A DNA stretch of 64,000 nt, from the NCBI RefSeq assembly GCF_037138995.1, contig NZ_JBAXHI010000015.1, positions 21,506 to 85,505 of the forward strand, in the 5' to 3' direction. A program made the position numbers and the translations under genes. The notes beneath the pieces were generated by a model. It was not told where the DNA came from. It saw only the letters and a program-made list of their open reading frames with translations, and did not search any database. Below, piece by piece: positions 1 through 8,370 of the stretch. Numbering within the stretch: the stretch's first letter is position 1; the number at the start of each line of letters is the position of its first letter. Origin of the DNA: Chlorohelix sp037138995. GTDB lineage: Bacteria; Chloroflexota; Chloroflexia; Chloroheliales; Chloroheliaceae.

Positions 1-1
1 A

Positions 2-463
2 ACTTACAGCATGACTGGTTGGCGGGTAGGTTATGTGGTAGCGCCGCAACCCTTTATTGGTTTACTGGCGCGTAGCCTTGAGCCGATGCTAAGTTGCACG
101 GCTGCACCCAACCAAATGGCGGCTCTAACTGCTTTAACAGGTCCACAGGATTGCGTGGCGGAGATGCGCGAGAGCTACCGCCGCCGCCGCGACTTGGTAT
201 GTGATATTTTAAAGCAGCGTGGGTTGTACCAATACAAGCCCAGTGGTGCTTTTTATGTAATGATTGATATTAGTACAACTTTGCTTGATAGTTATGATGT
301 AGCCCGCACATTGGTTACGGAGCATAAGGTTTCGTGTGCGCCGGGCGCCACTTTTGGTCCCGAGTCGGGTGGTTTCTTGCGTGTATCATTGGCTACCGCT
401 GAGGACGCACTGGTAGAAGGTGTCACCCGCATTTGCAACTTCATCGACTCGCATCGATTTTAA
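2..463 (+). CDS. PLP-dependent aminotransferase class I/II, 3' part only
   Basis: C-terminal part of a fold-type I aminotransferase; the frame is open from the first bases of the window, so the N-terminus and the PLP lysine lie upstream. The visible part opens with TYSMTGWRVGY, the stretch that follows the catalytic SK in aspartate/alanine-type aminotransferases, and continues with the small domain (YKPSGAFYVMIDIS, then a G-FLRVSLA motif that carries the substrate-carboxylate-binding Arg). It would transfer amino groups between an amino acid and a 2-oxoacid in the cytosol. Substrate cannot be judged. A related but distinct aminotransferase starts at 5995. Confidence 0.93.
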   Translation, partial: TYSMTGWRVGYVVAPQPFIGLLARSLEPMLSCTAAPNQMAALTALTGPQDCVAEMRESYRRRRDLVCDILKQRGLYQYKPSGAFYVMIDISTTLLDSYDVARTLVTEHKVSCAPGATFGPESGGFLRVSLATAEDALVEGVTRICNFIDSHRF

Positions 464-551
464 TCAAGCTAATTGGCGGGTTAATGAAAATAACCCGCTG
501 TTGATAATTGGGCAGTTCTGAACCTGACTTATTCAGGAAAGGAAAACAGCG

Positions 552-968
552 ATGAAAAATACGATTGAATTGAGGGTTGACCTCGGCGATACGGATGCTC
601 GTGGAGTAGTGTTTTACCCCAACTATTTCCGCTGGTTTGACCGGGCAACTCACGAATTATTGAGAGCAGTTGGACTTACCCATAGCCAGTTATTAGAACA
701 TTATGGGCTGGCACAACCTGTCGTTGAATGTGGTTGCCACTTCATAAGACCTTTGCGTTATGATGATATTGTACGCATTGAATCGGAAGTAGTTGACCTT
801 AAGGAAAAGACTTTCAAATTGGAACACCATCTTTTCAAAGAGGGTGTACTGGTAGGTAGCGGTTATGAATTGCGTATCTGGATAAAAATGGAAGACCCCG
901 ATGATGTCGGTAAACTTAAATCCGTATCAATTCCTGAAGAAATGGCTAAACTTCTCAAGGCAAAATAA
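552..968 (+). CDS. YbgC/4HBT-type acyl-CoA thioesterase
   Basis: 138-residue single hotdog domain, the usual length for the 4-hydroxybenzoyl-CoA thioesterase/YbgC family. The family signature is present near the N-terminus (DTDARGVVFYPNYFRWFD), with Asp15 as the predicted catalytic residue and Tyr22/Asn24 in the expected places. It would hydrolyse an acyl-CoA or aryl-CoA thioester in the cytosol. An AGGAAAGG-type ribosome binding site lies just before the ATG. The next gene starts 12 bases after its stop, so the two are probably cotranscribed. Substrate unknown. Confidence 0.9.
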   Translation: MKNTIELRVDLGDTDARGVVFYPNYFRWFDRATHELLRAVGLTHSQLLEHYGLAQPVVECGCHFIRPLRYDDIVRIESEVVDLKEKTFKLEHHLFKEGVLVGSGYELRIWIKMEDPDDVGKLKSVSIPEEMAKLLKAK

Positions 969-980
969 GATGCAGGTAAA

Positions 981-1640
981 GTGGCTCTAGCTTTTTACTG
1001 GCGTGTTCTCAAACGCTGTGCCTCAGACCAAATATTCCGCCATCATTTACAGACTGAGGCATGGCACGAATTTAAAAATCTGCTTCCCGGCAAACTTGTG
1101 ACTCCTCGTAGTAAGTACGTATATTGTCGGGAATCCAATCCTTTTGTGCCGGGCGGGCGTTGGCTTCCACCCCAAAGCCTTGCTTGGCGACCCGCTGTTT
1201 ATGGGTTACTCTTTGACCGTGATGACCGTGTGTTGTTGGTTCGTAATAACTCCCTTAGTTTTTACTGGAATTTCCCCGGCGGGGCTATGGGTCGTGGTGA
1301 AATGCAACCGGACGCGCTCAAGCGGGAATTTATGGAAGAAACCGGGCTTGAGGTTGAGCTTGGTCCCCTTGTTGATTCTTGGGACGATTTTATAGTGATG
1401 CCTACTGGGCAACCTGTACATGGTATCTTGCATTTTTATCTGGTTCGGGTTGTAGGCGGCACCTTGTTGTCCGGTGGCAACAATTTTGATGTGAGTGAAG
1501 TGGCTTTCTTTGATAATTATTTTGAAGTGGGCAAGACTGATGAAATGCTTTCACCGCCTGCCCTTCGTCTGAAAAGCCTTATCAACCATGCACGTCAGAT
1601 GCGCCGCACCCTCAATTATGCTTGCGGTTATCCGCTTTGA
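981..1640 (+). CDS. Nudix hydrolase
   Basis: 219-residue protein with a perfect Nudix box at about residues 100-122 (GGAMGRGEMQPDALKREF followed by MEETGL), which binds the divalent metal used to hydrolyse nucleoside diphosphates linked to another moiety. The N-terminal 70 residues (YWRVLKRCASDQIF...) are not part of the fold and may help to define the substrate. Start is GTG; an ATG 11 bases upstream is in another frame and stops at once. It follows the thioesterase closely and is probably in the same transcript. Substrate not predictable from sequence. Confidence 0.9.
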   Translation: MALAFYWRVLKRCASDQIFRHHLQTEAWHEFKNLLPGKLVTPRSKYVYCRESNPFVPGGRWLPPQSLAWRPAVYGLLFDRDDRVLLVRNNSLSFYWNFPGGAMGRGEMQPDALKREFMEETGLEVELGPLVDSWDDFIVMPTGQPVHGILHFYLVRVVGGTLLSGGNNFDVSEVAFFDNYFEVGKTDEMLSPPALRLKSLINHARQMRRTLNYACGYPL

Positions 1641-1662
1641 AACCCCCGAAAGCGTTTTGCTT

Positions 1663-2214
1663 TCAAAGCTTTGCCAGCGCATTGCGATAGGTTTCTAAAG
1701 CTCTTTCGCCATACATCATAAATAGCACCAGTTCCAGCGTAGCGCTATCCCCCTTTTTCTCAAGATACTCTTTAACAGTTCGCAATACGAGAGGCGCAGC
1801 ACGTTGGATGGGGTATCCATAAATGCCTGTGCTAATGGAGGGAAAAGCGACACTCTTTAGCTGTTTTTTCTCCGCCAATTCCAACGACTTTAGGTAAGCG
1901 CTCGCCAACAAACGCTCGCTTTCAGCCCCACTATATTCGTCATAAATCGGACCTACCGCGTGGATAATGTAGCGGGTGGGTAAGGGGATAAGCCCTGCCG
2001 TTGTTATTACCGCGCTGCCGGTGGGGCAACCGCCGAAAGGGCGCGTCAATTCGTAAAGCTCACGTCCGGCGGCATCATGTATTGCGCCATCTACGCCACC
2101 CCCGCCTGCCAACGAAGAATTAGCGGCGTTGACAATAGCATCTGTGCCTGCCTGTACAATATCGCCGTGTTGGATTTTAAGTTTTGTTTTCCCAACCATA
2201 TATTCATCTGCCAT
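1663..2214 (-). CDS. macrodomain protein (ADP-ribose / O-acetyl-ADP-ribose deacetylase type)
   Basis: 183-residue single macrodomain, YmdB/MacroD-like. The ligand-binding loops are intact: NAANSSLAGGGGVDGAIHDA (loop 1, with the Asn and Asp used in catalysis by MacroD enzymes) and SISTGIYGYP (loop 2). Members hydrolyse O-acetyl-ADP-ribose or remove mono-ADP-ribose from proteins or nucleic acids. An AGGAGA site lies 8 bases before the ATG. It converges with the Nudix gene at 981-1640 with only 22 bases between stops. A functional link between the two ADP-ribose-type enzymes is only a guess. Confidence 0.92.
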   Translation of the reverse strand: MADEYMVGKTKLKIQHGDIVQAGTDAIVNAANSSLAGGGGVDGAIHDAAGRELYELTRPFGGCPTGSAVITTAGLIPLPTRYIIHAVGPIYDEYSGAESERLLASAYLKSLELAEKKQLKSVAFPSISTGIYGYPIQRAAPLVLRTVKEYLEKKGDSATLELVLFMMYGERALETYRNALAKL

Positions 2215-2312
2215 AAGCTTTCTCCTATTTGAATTTTATTAAGCAAAGTCTATAATAAGCGTTGATGCAAAAGAATTCAATCAATTAAATCTGCAATTTG
2301 CTCGCAATCGGG

Positions 2313-2341
2313 TTGTTAGATATTTTGCCGTAAGCTATAAT
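2313..2341 (+). promoter_or_regulatory. predicted sigma70-type promoter of the ABC transporter operon
   Basis: TTGTTA, 17-base spacer, TATAAT. Transcription would start near 2348 and give a leader of about 88 bases before the permease gene at 2436. Read by eye. Confidence 0.55.
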
Positions 2342-2435
2342 ATGCGGAAATTCGACTCGCTATATATCCTATCCGCTTGAATGTTGAACAAGTGTATTAT
2401 TTTGAGTTTCTGGCAAACAAGGAGAGAGTTGCTAA

Positions 2436-3776
2436 GTGAAAGCATGGCGCACCCGCTCTGAACCACCCATAAAAAAATCTGATGGCTCGCTTATTCCTTA
2501 TAAAGCCAGTGTAAACCCTAACTTATCACGTCACCAGTTAAGCATGTTAAGTACTTGGTCGCTGCGGGTTTGCGCTCTCGCTCTTGCTGGTTATTTGACC
2601 CTCCAAACCGAAATTTCCCAATGGCGTGGAGCTTTCACCTTTGGTTTTGCTTTTGTGGGAGTGGCTATCGGCGTTTATCTCACTTTTCGGATTCTAAGCT
2701 TTCCCGACCTAACTATCGAGGGTAGTTATGCGCTAGGCGGATGCGTTACCATTGCGCTTATTCGGTTTCAGGAAGGCGGTTTTTTTGGTAGCCCTTGGGT
2801 AGCCACGCTGGTTGCGACATTATGCGGGGCGTTAGCGGGTATGGCTACCGGAATAATCCACACTCGTTTCAAGGTGAATGGGATTCTAGCCGGGATTCTG
2901 GTTTCGGCGGCTTTATACAGCATTAACCTACGCGCCATCAATAATCAGGGTATTTTAGCTGCAAATCTAACCTCTACTCCTTCTACGATTCTCGATCAGG
3001 TAACAACCACGCTGCTAGGGCAACCAGACCCACGCAAGTTGCTTGGCACACTGGAAGGCGATTTTGTACAGATGGGCGTAATGGCGGCGATTGCGCTTGT
3101 GATTGTACTGTTTATCAACTGGTTAATTAATACCGAAATCGGTTTTGCTATGCGTGCTACCGGCGATAATGAAAATATGATCCGAGCATTGGGGGTAAAT
3201 ACCAATAACACCAAAATTATGGTACTGATGCTTTCTAACGCTATGATAGCTCTATGTGGGGCGTTGGTGGCGCAATACCAGCGTAGCGCCAGTGTTACAG
3301 CCGGACAAGGCATTATCGTTACAGGGGTGGCGGCGGTCATTATCGGAGAAACCTTCCTGCCTCCCCGTATAACTTTATTTGCTTTGACGGGCGCGGTTAT
3401 CGGCGCGATTGTCTATCGCTTTATTTTCTCAGGCGTATTCAATCTCGCTCTGACTCAGGCGGTTGGGTTGCGCTTGTTGGTTACACTACTTTCTGTCGCT
3501 TTCGTTAGCTGGCTTGCTTATCTCACCTTGAATGAATTTACACCGCGCTGGATAACCATTACCAGTATCTTTGTTGGGGCTTTTGTGGGAGTGTTTTTGA
3601 GCAGCCTCTTATATTACCTCCCAATCTATCTCTTTAACTGGGAACTCGATAAGAACCTGATTGTGAAGCTGGAAGCGGGTGATATACAGATTGCGCTGGC
3701 TTTGCTGGTTTTAATTGCCTTAGTTATTCCTAGTTTGAGGCGCAATCTAGGTTTGCGAGCATTAACGGCACATTGA
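2436..3776 (+). CDS. ABC transporter permease, TrpY/COG4120-like
   Basis: 446-residue inner-membrane protein with about ten hydrophobic segments. It resembles permeases of the branched-chain-amino-acid/BMP superfamily that are paired with ABC_sub_bind lipoproteins (TrpXYZ-like systems): FRILSFPDLTIEGSYALGG near residue 95 and the MRATGDNENMIRALGVN cytoplasmic coupling loop near residue 240 are typical. The N-terminus has about 40 extra polar residues and the C-terminus has extra membrane segments. GTG start with GGAGAG 9 bases upstream. The ATPase and substrate-binding lipoprotein follow directly, so the transporter is complete. Substrate unknown (aromatic amino acids in the named relatives). 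Confidence 0.88.
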   Translation: MKAWRTRSEPPIKKSDGSLIPYKASVNPNLSRHQLSMLSTWSLRVCALALAGYLTLQTEISQWRGAFTFGFAFVGVAIGVYLTFRILSFPDLTIEGSYALGGCVTIALIRFQEGGFFGSPWVATLVATLCGALAGMATGIIHTRFKVNGILAGILVSAALYSINLRAINNQGILAANLTSTPSTILDQVTTTLLGQPDPRKLLGTLEGDFVQMGVMAAIALVIVLFINWLINTEIGFAMRATGDNENMIRALGVNTNNTKIMVLMLSNAMIALCGALVAQYQRSASVTAGQGIIVTGVAAVIIGETFLPPRITLFALTGAVIGAIVYRFIFSGVFNLALTQAVGLRLLVTLLSVAFVSWLAYLTLNEFTPRWITITSIFVGAFVGVFLSSLLYYLPIYLFNWELDKNLIVKLEAGDIQIALALLVLIALVIPSLRRNLGLRALTAH

Positions 3777-3794
3777 TAGTTTTTACTGGACAAT

Positions 3795-4604
3795 ATGTTA
3801 GAACTTAACTCAATTCACAAAACTTTTAACCCCGGTGATGTTAACGAAATCAAAGCCCTTCGCGGTATTGACCTGACTCTCGATGTTGGCGAGTTCGTGA
3901 CCGTTATTGGCAGCAATGGGGCGGGTAAATCCACCTTGCTAAATTCGGTGGCGGGTGTTTTCCAACCAGATGAGGGGAAGATTTATATAGATAATACTGA
4001 TGTCACCCGTTGGGCAGAACATCACCGCGCCCGCTTGGTCGGACGGGTATTTCAAGACCCGTTACGTGGCACTGCCGCCTCAATGTCCATAGAACAGAAC
4101 ATGGCGATTGCGTTGCTGCGAGGCAAACGACGGGGGTTGGGGCAAGGGCTACGGCGCAAGGATCGCCCTGTTTTTCGGGAACATTTGGCATTGCTGGGTT
4201 TGGGCTTAGAAGATCGTTTGCAAAGCAAGGTCGGTTTGCTTTCAGGTGGGCAACGCCAATCACTTACCCTTTTGATGGCGACTCTTACCAAGCCCCGCGT
4301 ATTGTTGCTGGATGAACATATAGCCGCACTTGACCCTGCTACTGCCGAACAGGTGCTTCAGCTAACCAACAAATTAGTACGTGACTACCATTTAACCACT
4401 TTAATGGTGACTCACAATATGAGTCAAGCTCTTTCGATGGGGACTCGCACGCTGATGATGCATCAGGGGCAGATAATTTTAGATTTGAGAGGCGAGGAAC
4501 GCGCCCGTCTTACTGTTACTGACCTGATTAATAAATTTACGGAACTACGAGGGAAAGGCAAGCTGGATGAATCTATAGTAGATGATGAATTGCTTTTAAG
4601 TTAG
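3795..4604 (+). CDS. ABC transporter ATP-binding protein, TrpZ/COG1101-like
   Basis: 269-residue nucleotide-binding subunit. Walker A GSNGAGKST at residues 39-47, signature LSGGQRQSL, Walker B VLLLDEHIAALDP with catalytic Glu, and the switch His in VTHNM are all present. It powers uptake through the permease encoded 18 bases upstream. The next gene is the cognate lipoprotein. The glutamate-histidine (DEH) instead of the common DEP after Walker B is typical of this subfamily. Confidence 0.93.
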   Translation: MLELNSIHKTFNPGDVNEIKALRGIDLTLDVGEFVTVIGSNGAGKSTLLNSVAGVFQPDEGKIYIDNTDVTRWAEHHRARLVGRVFQDPLRGTAASMSIEQNMAIALLRGKRRGLGQGLRRKDRPVFREHLALLGLGLEDRLQSKVGLLSGGQRQSLTLLMATLTKPRVLLLDEHIAALDPATAEQVLQLTNKLVRDYHLTTLMVTHNMSQALSMGTRTLMMHQGQIILDLRGEERARLTVTDLINKFTELRGKGKLDESIVDDELLLS

Positions 4605-4674
4605 CCTTCCCGTCCGGTTTTAATGCCAAACCTATTGTTGGTTGTCCCGTCTGATATTTATGGAGGAGATGAAA

Positions 4675-5895
4675 TTGAGAAAATTCGCTGGTTTTAATCT
4701 ACGCCGAGTTTCTTTATTCTTGGTGTTGAGTCTTTCGCTGGTCACTTTTCTGGCGGCTTGTGGTGATAATACTGCTACACCTGTACCCGCAACTACTACT
4801 ACTGCTGCTGCTACAACAGCGGGCGCTGCAACTACCGCAGGCGCAACCACTGCCGCCGCTACTACTGCGAGTGTAGCCACCACTGCAAGCGCAACTACAG
4901 CTGTTGCTGCTACTACCGGAGCAGGTGGCGCTGCCAAGAGCGTAGCTTGTACCGCGCCAACTGCTGCTGCTACCAACGGCAAGACTTACAAAATAGCTAT
5001 TGCGGTGCAAGCACCCATTCCCGCGCTTTCCAACGCTATCAAAGGTACTAAAGAGGGTTTGGCTACTTGCGGTTTTATTGAAGGTAAGAACGTAACCTAC
5101 AGTTTGGGCGATGCTAACGGCGATATTCCCAGCCTGAAAACCATCGGTGACAAGTTCCGCGATGAAAAACCCGACCTGATTATAGCGGTTGGTACACAGG
5201 CGTTGGTTAATATGTACAATACCAACCCAAACACTCCGATTGTTTTCAATGCTACTACTAATCCTTACGTGGCATTGAAGGATGTGGTAAAAACGCCTAC
5301 CGACCATGGCAATGTGACGGGCGTGCAGGCGCTTGCTCCGATTAAGGAAGCGCTTGAATATGCAAAAATAGTAGCACCAAATGCTAAGAATATTGGTCTG
5401 GTCTGGACTACTAGCGAGCAGAATAGCGCGGTTAATACCGATATTGCCAAGCAAGAAGCGCCGGGACTTGGTTTGACCATTGTTGAAGCGCCTATTAGCA
5501 AGCGCGAGGAAGTGCAACAAGCCGCCCAATCAATTGCCGATAAGGTGGATGTATTTTTCAGCACTACCGACGTATCGGTGGTTGACCAACTGGAAGCATT
5601 GGTGCAGGTGGCAATTGCCAAGAAGAAGCCCGTTATTTCTAATGACCCATCCTCAGCTCCACGTGGGGTTGCGTTGGCTTATGGCATTGACTACTACAAC
5701 AACGGCGTTTCTTCCGCTAAACTGGCTTCCCGCATTCTAAACGGCGAGGCTGCCAGCAAAGTGGATATTGAAAAGGAAAAGGATTTTGGTCTGGTAATAA
5801 ATCTTGAGGGCGCACAGTTAATGGGTGTCAAATTGCCCGATGCTATTCTGAGCAAAGCTTCGGTCAAATACGACAAGATTACGCCTAACAAATAG
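4675..5895 (+). CDS. ABC transporter substrate-binding lipoprotein, TrpX/ABC_sub_bind family
   Basis: Extracytoplasmic solute receptor. A signal peptide ends in a lipobox (LVTFLAACGD), then a low-complexity linker of about 55 residues made almost only of Thr and Ala, then a two-lobe ABC_sub_bind domain (KTYKIAIAVQ... IEGKNVTYSLGDANGD ... PDLIIAVGTQALVNM). The frame is open from 4642, but GGAGG at 4662-4666 sits 8 bases before an in-frame TTG at 4675, which gives a compact positively charged signal peptide; ATG 4669 is the alternative. A long antisense frame opposite the linker is an artefact of the repeat. Third gene of the transporter operon, followed by a strong terminator. Confidence 0.88.
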   Translation: MRKFAGFNLRRVSLFLVLSLSLVTFLAACGDNTATPVPATTTTAAATTAGAATTAGATTAAATTASVATTASATTAVAATTGAGGAAKSVACTAPTAAATNGKTYKIAIAVQAPIPALSNAIKGTKEGLATCGFIEGKNVTYSLGDANGDIPSLKTIGDKFRDEKPDLIIAVGTQALVNMYNTNPNTPIVFNATTNPYVALKDVVKTPTDHGNVTGVQALAPIKEALEYAKIVAPNAKNIGLVWTTSEQNSAVNTDIAKQEAPGLGLTIVEAPISKREEVQQAAQSIADKVDVFFSTTDVSVVDQLEALVQVAIAKKKPVISNDPSSAPRGVALAYGIDYYNNGVSSAKLASRILNGEAASKVDIEKEKDFGLVINLEGAQLMGVKLPDAILSKASVKYDKITPNK

Positions 5896-5908
5896 GTTTA
5901 GAGTTAGC

Positions 5909-5961
5909 AGGCATCAGGTTAAGGGGGTTAAGCAAAAACCACACCTGATGCCTATCTTTTT
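5909..5961 (+). terminator. rho-independent terminator of the ABC operon
   Basis: 11-bp perfect stem AGGCATCAGGT / ACCTGATGCCT with a 23-base loop, followed by ATCTTTTT. Confidence 0.8.
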
Positions 5962-5994
5962 ACTCTCAACTGTTATTCTGGAACTGGAGAAATT

Positions 5995-7164
5995 ATGTCT
6001 GTGCGTATCTCGCAGAAAGCCGGGATGTTTTCTGAGTCGGTTATTCGGGAGATGACTCGTATTTTTCTAGCAAGGGGCGATAAGCCCGGCGTTAATTTGG
6101 CACAGGGCTTCCCGGATTTCCCCGCGCCCGCCGCGATGAAAGAAGCTGCCAGTCGCGCTATTCACGCTGATATAAATCAGTATGCTATCACATGGGGTTC
6201 TAAATCCCTACGCAATGCGATTGCAGAGAAAGTGGCAAAATTCAGCGGGTTTTATCCCGACCCAGAACGCGAAATAACGGTGGCATGTGGCGCAACCGAA
6301 GCGATGATGGCAGCAATGTTGGCAGTGGTTGACCCCGGAGACGAGGTTATTGTATTCGAGCCTTTCTATGAGAACTATGGACCGGATGCGATTCTCTCAG
6401 GCGCACAACCGCGTTTCGTCACCTTGCATGAACCGGATTGGCATTTCGATGAGGCTGAACTGAGTGCCGCTTTTAACAACAAAACTCGCGCCATTATTAT
6501 TAATACGCCCAATAATCCAACCGGAAAAGTGTTCAATCGTGCCGAACTGGAATTTATCGGCGCGTTGTGCCAGAAGTGGAACGTGGTGGCGATTACCGAT
6601 GAAATTTACGAACACATGGTGTACGAAGGCGAACACATCAGCCTTGCTACCCTGCCCGGTATGTACGAGCATACTATTACTATTAGTGGGCTTTCCAAAA
6701 CCTATAGCGCAACCGGATGGCGCATCGGCTGGTTAATCGCCCCTCCTCATATCTCGGCTGCAATTCGTAAGGTTCACGACTTCTTGACGGTGGGCGCGGC
6801 TGCCCCCTTGCAAGAAGGCGCTGCCACTGCGCTGGCTTTCCCCGATAGCTATTACCATGATTTGCAAAAAATGTATCTGGAAAAGCGCAACAAAATGGTT
6901 GGTATTCTGGAAAAAGCGGGCTTCGAGGTTTATAAGCCCAACGGGGCTTATTACATTATGACCGACATAAGCCGTTTTGGTTTCCCCGATGATATGACTT
7001 TTGCCCGCTATCTGGTGGATAAAATTGGGGTGGGGTCAGTACCGGGCAGCAGTTTCTACCGCCATCCGGAATTTGGCAAAAGCAAAGTTCGCTTTACTTT
7101 CTGTAAGAAGCCCGAAACGCTCGACCTTGCCGCTGAGCTATTGAGCAAGTTGCAACCCCGTTAA
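5995..7164 (+). CDS. PLP-dependent aminotransferase class I (aspartate/methionine/kynurenine-type)
   Basis: 389-residue fold-type I enzyme, full length. Motifs in order: NLAQGFPDFPAP near residue 35, CGATEAMMAAM for the phosphate-binding turn, NTPNNPTGKVF with the PLP-contacting Asn, and SGLSKTYSATGWRIGW with the Schiff-base Lys at about residue 235; RFTFCK near the end carries the carboxylate-binding Arg. The GFPDFPAP and NQYAITWG stretches resemble the YbdL/kynurenine aminotransferase group that acts on methionine, glutamine or aromatic amino acids. It sits alone between a terminator and the polysaccharide genes. Confidence 0.92.
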   Translation: MSVRISQKAGMFSESVIREMTRIFLARGDKPGVNLAQGFPDFPAPAAMKEAASRAIHADINQYAITWGSKSLRNAIAEKVAKFSGFYPDPEREITVACGATEAMMAAMLAVVDPGDEVIVFEPFYENYGPDAILSGAQPRFVTLHEPDWHFDEAELSAAFNNKTRAIIINTPNNPTGKVFNRAELEFIGALCQKWNVVAITDEIYEHMVYEGEHISLATLPGMYEHTITISGLSKTYSATGWRIGWLIAPPHISAAIRKVHDFLTVGAAAPLQEGAATALAFPDSYYHDLQKMYLEKRNKMVGILEKAGFEVYKPNGAYYIMTDISRFGFPDDMTFARYLVDKIGVGSVPGSSFYRHPEFGKSKVRFTFCKKPETLDLAAELLSKLQPR

Positions 7165-7172
7165 AAATTGCA

Positions 7173-7228
7173 TCTGATTGTCAGGGGAGTTACGGTTATT
7201 GCGTTTAACTGAGTAGCTCCTCAATCAG
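7173..7228 (+). terminator. hairpin after the aminotransferase gene, possible terminator
   Basis: CTGATTG...CAATCAG arms with an inner AGGGGAG/CTCCT pairing. There is no U-run, so it may be a weak terminator or only a processing hairpin. Confidence 0.35.
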
Positions 7229-7242
7229 GCTTAATACAGCTA

Positions 7243-7271
7243 TTTCCAACTACCCCAGATTTTGCTATAAT
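7243..7271 (+). promoter_or_regulatory. possible promoter for the polysaccharide genes
   Basis: TATAAT at 7266-7271 with a weak -35 (TTTCCA) 17 bases upstream. It lies 57 bases before the glycosyltransferase start. Confidence 0.4.
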
Positions 7272-7327
7272 TCCATCAATAAGACTACATAGACTGCCTA
7301 ATATAAATCTGATACGAAGGGTGAAAA

Positions 7328-8353
7328 TTGCAAGAATCAGAGCTAAGAACTTCACAGGGGGTAGCCACGTCCGAAAATAGAGAAGCTGGGAAATTTCTAA
7401 CCGATCTTGATATTATTATCGTTAATTATAAAACTCCTACCCTCCTGCGCGATTGCCTTACCTCTATTTTTAGCAGCTATTGTAAATTCGATTACCGGGT
7501 TTATGTGGTAGATAACGGCTCGCAAGATGATAGCGTGGAGATGGTCAGGCGCGAGTTTGAGAATAAATATCCTAACCTGCATTTAATTGCCAGCACTGAA
7601 AACGGCGGTTTCGCTTACGGGAACAACCTAGCTTTGCGGCAGGCTTGCCCGTTGCCTGATAGCGTTACCCTCGATAATTATAATCCCGGCTCAGGCTGCT
7701 TGCCACAGGCGCGTTACATCTTACTGTTAAATCCTGACACAGTATTATCGCCGGAAGCCTTGCAGATAACGCTTGATTTTATGGAAGCTACCCCGCAGGC
7801 AGGCGCGGTAGGTCCCAAACTGGTACGGGCTAATGGAAAGCTAGATTTGGCTTGCCGCCGCAGTTTTCCTACTCCTGAAATCTCCTTCTGGCATATGACC
7901 GGATTAAGCAAGCTATTTCCGAAGAATCGTTTGTTTGCGCGTTATAACCTTACCTTTTTAGACCCTGATACGTTATATGAAGTGGATAGCGTATGTGGCG
8001 CATTTATGCTGGTGAGGGCTGAAGCGTTGGCGCAGGTTGGCTATCTTGATGAGAAGTTTTTTATGTATGGTGAGGATTTGGATTGGGCTTTGCGGATAAA
8101 GCAAAAGGGCTGGAAAATTTTCTATAACCCCGCCACTACTGTGCTGCACCTGAAAGGCGAAAGCAGTAAGCAGCGCTCTGTCGGGGCAATCATTAATTTC
8201 TACCATGCAATGGATGTTTTTTACCGCAAACATTACACCAAGCAAACCTTTTTTTTACTTAACTGGCTTATATATGGCGGCATTTGGGGCAAAGCCGGGC
8301 TTACCCTAGCGATTAATTACTTTCGTCCTAAAGAACAACGCCGTGTATCCTGA
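7328..8353 (+). CDS. glycosyltransferase family 2 (rhamnosyltransferase-like)
   Basis: 341-residue GT-A fold enzyme. It opens with LDIIIVNYKTPTLLRDCLTS, has the donor-binding YVVDNGSQDDS and LLLNPDTVLS (DXD-like, metal/nucleotide-sugar binding), then FFMYGEDLDWALRIKQKGW, the EDxDW motif of WcaE/rhamnosyltransferase-like GT2 proteins. It would add a sugar to a growing surface polysaccharide on the cytoplasmic face of the membrane. TTG start with GAAGGG six bases upstream. It precedes the initiating sugar-phosphate transferase by 17 bases, so both probably belong to one exopolysaccharide operon. Confidence 0.9.
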   Translation: MQESELRTSQGVATSENREAGKFLTDLDIIIVNYKTPTLLRDCLTSIFSSYCKFDYRVYVVDNGSQDDSVEMVRREFENKYPNLHLIASTENGGFAYGNNLALRQACPLPDSVTLDNYNPGSGCLPQARYILLLNPDTVLSPEALQITLDFMEATPQAGAVGPKLVRANGKLDLACRRSFPTPEISFWHMTGLSKLFPKNRLFARYNLTFLDPDTLYEVDSVCGAFMLVRAEALAQVGYLDEKFFMYGEDLDWALRIKQKGWKIFYNPATTVLHLKGESSKQRSVGAIINFYHAMDVFYRKHYTKQTFFLLNWLIYGGIWGKAGLTLAINYFRPKEQRRVS

Positions 8354-8370
8354 TATATCAGTGGCGAACC

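Noticed and set aside
4714..5529. 271-codon minus-strand open frame rich in Ser/Cys/Gly
   Set aside because: It is the complement of the Thr/Ala-rich linker and the binding domain of the lipoprotein gene, with no ribosome site and no family resemblance.
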